Assembly (NCBI GenBank): GCA_036365145.1
Contig: JAEOAD010000029.1
Span: 18,110,001 to 18,174,000, forward strand
From: Orientallactaga sibirica
Lineage: Eukaryota; Chordata; Mammalia; Rodentia; Dipodidae
Length of the DNA stretch: 64,000 nucleotides
Reading direction: 5' to 3'
In this document: positions 54,441-64,000 of the stretch, one piece after another
Layout: each line of letters begins with the position of its first letter
Numbering within the stretch: the first letter of the stretch is position 1
Notes under the pieces: generated by a model
Databases searched by the model: none
Told to the model about the DNA's origin: nothing
Seen by the model: only the letters and a program-made list of their open reading frames with translations
Translations under genes and position numbers: made by a program

Positions 54441-56476
54441 CTTTTTTTAAATAATTTTTTTAATTTATATTATTTTAATTTTACATTCATGTTGGTGACT
54501 CCATTATCCTCCCCCCTGTCCTCCCTCTTCCAAAGGGACCCTCATCAATGGGGAATGTGGGTCATGCATTGTGGGGATAGTCAAGAGTTATGGGGTATAG
54601 GCCAAGTCTCTGTGCATAATGCCCCAACTTGTGGCTCTAACATTCTTTCCACCCCCTCTTCCACAAATTTCCCTCAGCCACATTGGGATCATTTTAGTTC
54701 TACTTCAGTGATGAGGTTTGGGAGCCTCAGTGTCTCTGCATATCTGGCTTAGTAGGAGTTATATCACCAAGAAAGCTGTACTCTTGCCCTTCCCTCTCAT
54801 TACTCTATGGTTTCAGCTGGGGCCCTGGTGAGGTGTGATTGGCTGATCCTCCCTTCAGGTTTGTTGTCCATCTGAAAAAGATCAGCAAAGCAAATTCTCC
54901 AATGGAGAGAAGTTAGTACTAGATAGATGGGATGGCCATAGATATTTCGGAGGGAATTTTATATGCATAGGCCCTCTTCTAGCCCACATTTGGTGGTAGC
55001 TTGATCTTGGAGACTGGGCTCATTTTTTTGTACATGGTTTTGACTTATTTTCCAGTTCCAGCAATGAGTTCCATTCTGCTGAGTGGATCTATTAGCCAAA
55101 TCAAGAGCAATCTGTTACCAACCATGGCTGTGTGCCACTACTGCACTTGTTTGAGCATTATGTAAGGTTGTTTCTGCTGGGTAGCTTAAACTGAAAGTTG
55201 TTTGGACAGATATCTGCCATTTTCCCCTAGTTGCTCGTGTAGCACCCTCTGGCACTAGACTAGCTAACTATCTGGGGACTGACCCTCTTCCAGATTCTGG
55301 CCAGGTCTCTCCATGTTTTGTCTCACATGCACATGCTTTCTTTGACAGTAGGGTCTTACCATTAACCTTTGGTAGGTCATCAAGAACTCTGACAGAAATC
55401 TGTCTTTTTTTTTTTTTTTAAAGATTTCATTTTTATTTATTTATGTATTTATTTATTTGAGACAGAGACAGGGAGAGAGATAGAGAGAGAGATTGAGAAT
55501 GGGCACGCCAGGGCCTCCAGCCACTGCAAATGAACTCCAGATGTGTGCGCCCCCTTGTGCATCTGGCTTACGTGGGACCTGGAGAATCGAGCCAGGGTCC
55601 TTAGGTTTCGCAGGCATGCACCTTAACCGCTAAGCCATCTCTCCAGCCCAGAAATCTGTCTTTTTTGGGAAAACTTGTAGGTGTCTCAGATCAACAGCTC
55701 ATTGTGAAAGTTAACCCCGTGCTAGTACTAGGAGTTATAAGTCAGCACCAAGGAAGGTGAGGGAAGAAAAAGGTAAAAATATAGAAGGGAAAGTGAGTAT
55801 CGGGGGGGAGAAGAGAGAGAGAAGCAGGAAAAGATTAAGGTTTTTTTTTTCATGATGTTCTCTCCAGTTTCCTGTGGTTCAGGTGTTCCCTCTGTGGGCC
55901 TGCTGAAGGATCAATATTTTAGCCTGTTGTTCAGAATAAAGGGTTTTATTGTATCATTTCCTTTTGGGTCCCTATTTGTATCCCCCCACCCTTGTCCTCC
56001 CTCCCACCTTCTCACTCCCTCCCACCCTTACTCTCCCCCCATCCCACCCTCCCTATTGTCTGGTCCTCAGAGTGCTGATTAGGTTTGGCAGCATCTCAGG
56101 TTAGGATTCAGGTTAGGAGTGACAGATAAATGAGACCATGCGACGATTATCTTTTTGTGATTGGGTGGACTCACTAAGGATGATCTTTTCCATGTTTGAC
56201 CATTTTTTTATTGAATTTCATTATTTCATCTTTCCTTACTGCTACATAGAATTCCATAGTATAGATATACAACATCTTTGTTATCCATTCATTTAATGAT
56301 GGACATCTGGGTTGATTCCAGCTCTTTGCTATTATGAATTGAGCAGAAATCAGTAGCCTTTCTGTATGCAAAAGACAAAGATAAAAAAAAAAAAAAAATA
56401 ACTAACATTGTCCCATTCTCAAAAGCAACAGAGAAAACAAAATACCTTGGAATAACATTAACCAAGGAAGTGAAAG
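54441..56476 (-). mobile_element. 5'-inverted (twin-primed) L1 insertion
   Basis: Minus-strand L1: tail at 54441-54475 (plus-strand T-rich), 3' UTR to about 56070, ORF2 C-terminus to about 56340. At about 56341 the orientation flips: 56341-56476 is plus-strand ORF2 sequence (AAATCAGTAGCCTTTCTGTA, AACATTAACCAAGGAAGTGA) that lies upstream in an intact L1. One target-site duplication encloses both parts, the signature of twin priming. A SINE (55411-55649) lies inside. Confidence 0.93.
55411..55649 (-). mobile_element. tRNA-headed SINE, minus strand, young
   Basis: Exact 17-bp target-site duplication starting AGAAATCTGTC and ending in T, at 55394-55410 and 55650-55666. Body close to what appears to be the consensus, with an intact CGATTCTCCAGG-type box B region on the minus strand. 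Confidence 0.94.
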
Positions 56477-57460
56477 GCCCATTCTCTCTATTTATCTGCC
56501 TCACTATTTTTCTCTCTCTCAAATAATTAAATAAAATATTTAAAAAACTTTTAAAAAAGATGAACATTTGAATCATGGGCATACAAGAAAGTGAAGAACT
56601 ATAAGACCAGGGCATATAAAATAATGCCTTCAATAAATTATAGAATAAAAATTTCTAAACCTTACAAAAGAGAGGCCTATCCAGGTACAAAGAGTCATGC
56701 AGAACACCACAAAGAAAGAAAGAAGAAATTCTACACATTGCATTATAATTAAAACAACTAACACATAAACCAAGAAAGAGTATCAAAAGTTACAAGAGAG
56801 AGCCAGCTAAGCACTTTGAAAGCCAGAAGGGCTTAGAATGGAGCATTTCATATAAGTATTGCATGTTAACCAATTATGCCACTGGAGCTCCAGAATGGAA
56901 AGACCATGGCTGCTAACCCAAACTACTCAGTAGCATGATATATGCAAAAAAATTTTTCATTATATAATCCAGATTTATGAATATATGAGGATTAATCTAG
57001 GTCTGCAGAGAATACTGAAATGAGTATTTTGTACTAAAGAGAAGAATAAACATACTCAAGTACATACATACAGGATGTAATAAAGTAGTAATTAAAACTA
57101 GTACAGTTGTTAAAAGCAAATCAAGGTCATGAAAATATCATACTCCACAAAATTTTCAACATGATGGGATTAACTCACACCTTTCAGTTATAACTCAGTG
57201 TCAATAGATTCAGTGTCACAACTAAACAGGTTAACAAAGGATTAATATTATGGAAATACAAAAAAATCAAAAATCTGAGCAATAATATAGCAATCAAACT
57301 AGTCAAAAATATAAAGGCCATGAGGGTGGACAGGGATTCTCAAAGGAAAAAATAGAAATGACCAATAAACATCTAAAATAATGTTCAACATTTTTTGGTA
57401 TCAGGAACTCTGTTCAGAATGACTATCATAAAAAAAAAATCATATGACCACAATTGCTGG

Positions 57461-57828
57461 TGTGGTAGTTTGAATAATTTCCCCCCAATAGATTCCTGAG
57501 TTTATTAAAATGTCTTGGACTTCCAGTCATCTGGCTGGAGAAGGTGTCACTTTGTCAATCTTAAGGTGTGCTGGTGGGTTTGAAATTTCAATCTAAAGAT
57601 ATGCAAAGTGCCTGAGCTCCTCCTGGAGTTCTGGAGTCCTGGAGTGTGCTGTACAGTGTGGCTTTTGGCTTGTGGATTTTCTCTCTGTGTCTGGACCTAT
57701 AAAAGCAGGCTGGCTTCTTCTGCCATAATGACACTTCCCCTGGATCTGTAAGCTTCAATAAATCCCTTCCTTCCATAACTGTGCCTGGTCTGGAAGTTCA
57801 TCTCAGCAATCTGAAGCTGTTTGCTACA
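57461..57828 (+). mobile_element. MaLR (ORR1-like) solo LTR
   Basis: Starts TGTGGTAGTTTGAAT and ends TTTGCTACA. The 5-bp flanks GCTGG (57456-57460) and GTTGG (57829-57833) differ by one base; removing the LTR and one flank restores continuous L1 ORF2 sequence. Contains TATAAAAG (about 57697) and AATAAA (about 57758), suited to promoter and polyadenylation roles. Best-preserved copy of the family. Confidence 0.75.
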
Positions 57829-58515
57829 GTTGGAAAGGATGTGTGTGTGTGTGTGGGGGGAGAGGAATTCACTGTGGGAGTGTAAAGATGTACCATCTCT
57901 ATGGAAATCAGTATGGAGATTACTAAAAAAAATCATAAAACTAGATCTACCATTTTATCTAGCTCTACCACTTCTGGGCATATGCCCTTAGCATACGAAT
58001 AGAGATACTTAACTTAGCCATGCTAATTGCTATTTTTTTTTTTTTCACAATAGCTAGGAAATGGAGTCAGCTTAGATGCCCATCAACTAATAAACAGGTA
58101 ATGAAGATTTGATACAGCTACATGATGGAGTTCTATTCAGTTGTAAGGAAAGATGAATAAAATTTGTAGGAATATGGATAGACCTGGAAAAAATATACTA
58201 AGTAAGGAAATCCAATCTCGGAAAGTCAAATGTTCTCTATCATATGTAAGTCCTAACATGGAATAGTTTGATTCATTTGCATTTTATAGTAAGCATCAGC
58301 AATAGTGGTCAGGAAGATAGCATGAAGCTTGGAGAGAGGAAAAGCAGGGAGGGATGAGAGGATGGGATGGTAGGCAAGTGTGGGGTAGACTGTATGGGCT
58401 TGATGTGTCCGGGGGGATATCAGTAACGGATGGGTGGTTACACAAAATTAAAAGTAGTTCTTAGAACTACTTATTAATGGTAATTAAAATATATGACTCT
58501 CAAAATGTGTGTGAT

Positions 58516-58517
<2 letters not shown>

Positions 58518-58543
<26 letters not shown>
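58518..58543. repeat. (TG)n microsatellite
   Basis: GT run within the old L1 3' UTR. Confidence 0.9.
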
Positions 58544-58549
<6 letters not shown>

Positions 58550-59600
58550 CACTCGTGTGCACACATGCTTGGGTAGAAGTACCCTGCTGAGGTGGAGAAA
58601 GCTTTACCCCAAAACTGTTACTGGTAAATCCCAAGGGCCAGAGTTAGGTCAACCCCATGTTGGTCAGGAAGACATATGAGACTCCTCAAAACATTGCATG
58701 TCATTGCCAAAGCACATGGCTACTCATGAGAAATAAATGGTAAACCCTATTTCTGAAGATAATACACCCTGTGGTCACACACCATTGAAAAATCAAGCTG
58801 AAACTAAGGTAGAAGCCTGTGAAGTGCTGGCTTACTGACATATTGCTAGAGAGCACTATACAAGCTGCTGGGGGAATAAAATTTAACAGTCTGAGCAAGG
58901 AATGTATTCTGCAAGCTAAAGAATCAACCAGGCTGGCACAATGTACCAACTAGTGCAATTGTGGAATGTAAGTTATGGAGATAATCAAATACTTCTTGAT
59001 TGGATATAAAGCCAGCTCAGTGGAAGGGAATTCAACATGGTACCAAGAAACAAAGAGAGAAGCCTAAGGCTTGAATGATCAGAGATCCTGGAGGGATGAT
59101 CCTACTTCTCCTTGGCTAAGTGGAAAGGTTATGCCCATCATTGTCTTTGAATGTATATATCTATGCCCTTTGATCAATGCTGCTCTCACTTCTGGTTAGA
59201 GAACATGCATTTTATAGAAAACAGCACATTACCCGGGAGAGCTAATACCCATCAAAAAGTACAAAAAGCCAAAGCTGTGTGCATATCAATGGAGGAATCA
59301 TCTCTGCCCCACCTGCCAAGAAACATTACAGAGGAAGTGGCAGATTAAATATGAGTGCTGCTCTCAGTGCTAGCCAGGGAATCTTCTCCAGCAAGGTAGT
59401 GGTAGATACTGAGAGCTTCAATAGTCATCAAAGCAGAAAATAAGAGAACTAAACAATAATGAAGAATTTTGGCATGTCTTCTAAAGTTCAGGGAACATTG
59501 GGGATGAGGTGGTTAAAAGAATTTAAGAGTCTTAGAGGGTGGAAAGGTACTAGAGTTTTGTGAAGTTCTAGCTAGCACACACATTATTTTTTTAAAATTT

Positions 59601-60987
59601 TACAGTGAGTAATGACTGACATAAGACCAAATAACTTTTGCAAAGGCCCTAGTCCAAGTGACGAATGGCTGACTTAGAGCAGAATGTCTTTGAAGATGGG
59701 TAATGACAAAGAAAGAAAGAGAGAAAGCAAAAGAAAAAGACAGGGATCCGAGTGCTGCTATTACTTTCAAAAGTCATCATACAAATTTCTTTTCTGTTCT
59801 GTTTTTCCTTCATCACTCACTCATGTAATAGTGGGCCTCTCCCCAAAAGTACTATTTGTGGTTTCATCTGCTTTATATTTAGTATTGAATCCCAATTAAT
59901 TATTAATGGATAATTTTGATGAAAGAAAGAACTCTGAGATAACAAATTTAGTGCCAAATTTGGTAAGAAGGCACCATCTAATGTCAGGAGACAAAGGAGA
60001 CAAGTAATTGGTGAAGGAAGACAGGTGCTGGTTTGTACAGGTGAAATCTTTAGCTCACAGTAGACATCATTCCCTAGTGACTGATGTTACATATGCCTCT
60101 CTCTCCTTGGCAAGCCCAGGCTGAACCAGTCATTAGTTTTGAATAGTAACTGCACAGAATTTAATTACTTTAAAGACTTGCAAAAAGGAAGGTGAAAGGA
60201 GTTCTTCTAAATACAAATGGATACTAATGTTCTAGAATGGAACTCATGTAAGTAGCAGTATGCTCCCCAAGCAATCTGTAACTCATTACAAATGGAAGTC
60301 TGCTTCACATGGAAGGAAATTATTTATACACCAAGCTAATAGGCAATCAGGTCTGTGAGAAAAATAGATAGCAAAGTGAGGTGACGCAAACACAGAATCC
60401 TAATTATGCTTCCATTAAATAACCAAGTAAAGCAAATTCCAACAGAGATTCAGAGCACAGGGACAGGTTTAGATATATGCAGATAAATGAGTGGTTATTT
60501 TAAAATGTAAAGAAGAGCTCTCTTCCTCAAATTCACCCATTTGTGGAAAATAAGAAATGAATATAAATGAAGCAGAATTTATAGAACATATGTATCCAAA
60601 TGTGTTCTACTCACAGACATCTAAAATCATAAGAGCAGCATGACAGAAAATATGACTACTACTTCACATTTGTCCATGGTTTAAATTAATGAAAATTTTG
60701 GTGGCCAGAATCTAGTAACTTACTCTATTGACAACAATATTGACTGGGGTATGTACGTTTTGTTAGTATCATAATAGCAATGATTAGTACAGTGTGGTGG
60801 TCAAAAGTGTGACTTTGCCATCTAAATGTCCAACTAAAGGCCAGTGTTATCTTTCACTATTTTTGTGGTCTACAGTAGAATCCACAAAATGTTATGATAA
60901 AGGATCAGATAGTCACTAATTTTATGGACTGAACATGGTCTCTATCACCTATACTTGATGTGTGAATTTACAACCCTTTACACATGC
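59601..60987. other. Unique sequence
   Basis: GA-rich patch near 59707-59745; otherwise no repeat or gene recognised. Confidence 0.45.
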
Positions 60988-61382
60988 TGTGGTAGTTTGA
61001 ATGTCTGGCCAGTAGACTCAGGTGTTTCATTAAAACTGAGCTTGCAACATGAGTCCCTTGCAGCCAGATCCCTACTATATGGGGGTGTGTCACTGGGGGC
61101 AGATCTAGGAGTTCATCTCAAGGTGTGTTTGCAGATGGATATGATTTCCAGTCCAAAGGTGTGTGCAGAGAAGTTTGAGCTCAGGATGTTCATGTTTTGT
61201 GGTGCTGACTGTTAGTAGTTGTTTGCTGTGCATTTTTCTCTCTGTTTGGAACTATGGACACAGCTTCTTCTACCATTGATAGTGTTCTCCTCTATTTTGT
61301 AAATCTGAAATAAACCCCTTCTTCAAAAAAGCTGTGTCTGGTTGGATGTTTGTCCCAGCAATGTGGACCTGACTGCAAACCA
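60988..61382 (+). mobile_element. MaLR (ORR1-like) LTR, diverged
   Basis: Starts TGTGGTAGTTTGAATGTCTG and keeps GTGTGTCACTGGGGGCAG, AAGGTGTGTTTGCAG and TGAAATAAACCCCTTCTTC near the end. The flanking duplication is not clear. Most diverged of the four related copies. Confidence 0.65.
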
Positions 61383-63734
61383 TGTATACATAACAGCTGG
61401 AATAAAAGCAGAATTTATGGTCTATTAGGCCTATAAATTGTAGTTTCCCAATCCCTGTACCAAGGTAATTATTTATCTTCACAATATCTCAATTTCTTCT
61501 TCTTTAAAATTAGAATAAAACCTCTCTTTCTAAGTTCAATTAAATATTAAGCATAAAATGACATTAAGCATTGGAAATATGGTTTCTATTCTTAATTTGT
61601 GATAGGTCCTTATACTGGTTGTCATAGAATTATTGTCATATGATTATTATAAATTATTGTTACTTTAATTTAATTTTATTATATAAGTTACCATTACGAT
61701 TTGTTGCATAATATTGGGGTATTCCATGGGAAAAATATGTTCATTTTGTGGGAGAGGGAAACCTCTGAGAAGGGAATACTTTTGGTCTACATAAGTAGTT
61801 TTAATAAGTAGACACAGAATAAGCCTGATACGGAAGCAAAGTTTTCACATCATTTGCTGAAGGGGTGAGGACCTCAGTCAGTGTATATTTCTAATAGCTC
61901 CCATCAGTGTGGGAGTTCTTGAAATTTAACACAAACAGTGCATGAAGTCCATGGGGTGTCACAAGTGGCATTGGGTAGAATCAGATCTTACAGCCACGTT
62001 TTAAGCAATATAGAACTAAGGATATTATTCTCTGTGGAAGCAGCTGGTAGACATAAGATTTGGCGTATGGCAATTATATAAGCTTTTTGATTTTTGGTAA
62101 GTGATTTAAGTCGCTTGGCTGAACATTAAAAGTGAGACCAAGAATAATGAAATTAGCTAGGAACTATTCAGATTAAAGACTCTGAGAATATGAAATGGAA
62201 GAGGAAAGGAGATAAGCATTCAGAATTTTAGTAATAATTTTGCAAATTTTTACCTGTTACATACTGGGTATATATGTAGGATGGATCCTGAGTTTCTGGC
62301 TTGGGTTCTGATTGGCTGGAAGTACAGTAGAGATGACAATGACAGGATCCACTATCAAAGGGACAGAGAAGGTAAATTCTGTTTTGGACAGTTACGCTTG
62401 ATGTATCTCTCATTGACTAGTACATTGGAAGCAGCAGCTTCAGCAAATATATCCAGACCAGAAATCAGGGATGGTGTTATATTTTTACATTGGATGACAC
62501 TCTTCTCTGAGAAAAATAAGTATTGTCAGCTTCATCAGAAGAAACTGAGTCCTGCATTCTCAAGATGAGACACTGAACATTAAACATGTTGACATTTCCC
62601 TTATAGAAGGAGGGGAAAGTCATCAGACTCCCAGATCTCAGGCACTTTCTGTGCCAGATATTTGCAATGGCACTCAAGCCTTAATGCCTCAAGGTAAGAG
62701 AGAATCAATAGAGCACAGGTGTTCTGGGGACAGAGCACTACATACATGGAGTTATGGCAAGTTCATCATCCATGCTAGAAGGCTCCAGCTGCTTTGGGGT
62801 TTCCACAGTTCTATAACTAATCCCTCAACCAGGTTCTGTAAGGAATACTAATAAATTCATTTGTTGACCAAGTTGAACTTCAGTGGAATTGTTCTTTAAT
62901 CTGTTCTGGGTGTCCTGTTTGTAGAAAGCAAGCACTCATGGTGTCTACCAAGAAAAGAGCTCATGCTACATAAACCAGAAATGGTAATGAATCTGATAAG
63001 AAGACTAGTTTGAGGAACAAGAAATGAGGGCATTAGGAATGTGGGTCAAAGCAAAAAGATAGATGTGTGTTAAAACATAGAGGAAAGACTGAGTTATCAA
63101 TTGTGATCCAAATGAATTATATTAAGGGACCGAAAATAGCCTAAGGATAACAGATCATGCATATTATACTTTCAAATATAATATATTTTAGAATTGCCCA
63201 AAATGTGATTTCAGTATATATTAATGTTGATTCAGCCAAACCTGCATCGAAACATGGCCAAGAAGAAATTAGGCAGGTTGGTGTAGCAGGTGTAATTACT
63301 ACTCTGTATGGTGCTGCTTAAGACTGACCTTTCTTTACTAATTATCTCACATTGTATAATAACAATTAGGGCAATTAAATGTAGATATGTTTGTTAAGGG
63401 AAACAATGACAAGCATTGCTCTTTTTACTGATTACAGAATCTCATTGGTCATTAAAAAAAGTGGCAGTGGGATCTTTTGCCAGTGTTACCATCAATTACA
63501 TCAAAACCAGAAGGGTGGTATTCACTATCAGAAATCGATCCTTGTCAAATAATTGTGCATAGCAGGATAATGTGTTCAGCAATTGATGATGTTATATGAA
63601 CTATAGGCAGCCATTTCTATGCATGCAGCAGGGTGCTTACATCTTTCCTAAATGCTTTCATACCAATAACACTTATATGCCAAAAATACCTGAGGTCATA
63701 ATGAAAGATTATGAACTTTTTTCTTCAAAAGCTA
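61383..63734. other. Mostly unique sequence
   Basis: About 2.3 kb without a repeat I can name. Open frames at 62281-62568 and 62651-62851 (plus) have no recognisable domain. Diverged old elements may be hidden here. Confidence 0.4.
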
Positions 63735-63825
63735 TAGATTAATGCAGACCTAAAATTGAACTCAGGGCTTTAAGTATGTTAGGCAGGCCTTATAACAACT
63801 AACCCATAGCCCCAGCTGCATACGC
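63735..63825 (-). mobile_element. Old tRNA-derived SINE fragment, minus strand
   Basis: AAATTGAACTCAGGGCTTTA, GTATGTTAGGCAGGCC and CCATAGCCCCAGCTG follow the reverse of an ID/B4-type head (box B to box A). Confidence 0.55.
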
Positions 63826-64000
63826 CTATTTTGATGTCTAGTGACTTTTGATACATTGGTGTAAATGATTCTGAAAGTGAGAAAAAATCATTATTATCAT
63901 AAACATTTACTGAGAGCTTTTTGCTACAAGGAAGTATTTTCATATCTTCACATGATTTCACTTACTACATAACCTCCACAATCCTATTCTTTTTTATAAT
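63826..64000. other. Unique sequence to the window edge
   Basis: No feature recognised. Confidence 0.35.

Larger units (their letters stand above)
54277..56552 (+). mobile_element. tRNA-headed SINE split by a 2-kb L1
   Basis: The SINE head is at 54277-54440 (GGATGGAGAGATGACTTAG to CTGGCATGCCCATTCTCTCT). Its CT-rich and (AAAT)n 3' end is at 56490-56552. Between them sits an L1 flanked by a 13-bp duplication of SINE sequence, GCCCATTCTCTCT (54428-54440 and 56477-56489). Confidence 0.93.
53995..59600 (+). mobile_element. Old L1 (ORF1, ORF2 ends, 3' UTR), split
   Basis: ORF1 coiled-coil coding sequence at 53995-54276 (CAATGGAAATCAAAAATGAC), interrupted by a split SINE carrying an L1, resumes at about 56553 (ATCATGGGCATACAAGAAAG) and runs to about 57130. 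The ORF2 start (ATGATGGGATTAACTCACAC) is at about 57165. The middle of ORF2 is deleted; its C-terminus is at 57325-58265, split by a MaLR LTR. The 3' UTR, same subfamily as 7400-8840, runs to about 59600. Confidence 0.65.

Noticed and set aside
43620..61382. hAT-type DNA transposon for the four-copy 370-395 bp family
   Set aside because: Ends are TG...CA with 5-bp duplications in the two copies whose target can be reconstructed, which fits LTR elements better than 8-bp hAT duplications. Not fully excluded.
62281..62851. Possible exons near 62.3-62.85 kb
   Set aside because: The open frames are short, lack recognisable domains, and the opposite strand is equally open. No convincing splice or poly(A) context.

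Overview
The window looks like mammalian nuclear DNA from a myomorph rodent. It is AT-rich and made largely of layered retroelements: B1 and B4 SINEs, a tRNA-headed SINE that begins GGAGAGATGGCTTAGC and ends in a CT-rich stretch plus (AAAT)n, several ages of LINE-1, and MaLR/ORR1-like LTRs. From memory, that SINE is typical of jerboas (Dipodoidea, e.g. Jaculus). This placement is an inference that I could not check. I see no protein-coding exon, rRNA, functional tRNA gene or CRISPR array. Every open frame I could explain is LINE-1 debris, a SINE or microsatellite translation, or chance. The window is therefore intergenic or deep intronic.

Layout. 1-4.9 kb: B4 and tRNA-headed SINEs, an orphan L1 3' UTR, a B1, and unique DNA. 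4.9-9.5 kb: an internally deleted L1 with a tandem-monomer 5' UTR, holding a solo LTR and a SINE, next to a B4 split by an inverted L1 fragment. 12.3-14.4 kb: a minus-strand L1 missing its middle and its 3' end. 15-22.4 kb: scattered SINEs, an old L1M-type 3' end, and a hairpin-forming inverted duplication at 21.6-21.85 kb. 22.4-26.4 kb: mostly unique. 26.4-27.7 kb: a truncated L1.

28.37-38.87 kb is the richest part. One old L1 has been split by a B4, a SINE, a solo LTR (itself split by a 1.4-kb L1 3' UTR insertion) and a 6-kb L1 that carries its own SINEs. Target-site duplications let the order of insertion be read. 39.4-42.3 kb is repeat-poor. 42313-49013 is a full-length L1 with a 13-bp target-site duplication and a MaLR LTR inside it. 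53.0-59.6 kb holds a MaLR internal region plus LTR, an old L1, and a SINE split by an L1 that was 5'-inverted (twin priming). 59.6-64 kb is mostly unique with one more MaLR LTR.

Function. No genes act together here. All L1 copies read as dead: frameshifts, stops, large internal deletions, and in two copies the second Asp of the reverse-transcriptase FADD box changed to Asn. What the window offers is a readable insertion history, two different kinds of L1 5' UTR (tandem-monomer versus a single copy with a YY1-like start), and several structural oddities. I did not find a previously undescribed biological system. The strongest candidates for a second look are the nested stack, the twin-primed L1, the monomeric 5' UTRs and the palindrome at 21.6 kb. 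Family names come from pattern memory, not a database search, and boundaries without a stated target-site duplication are approximate.
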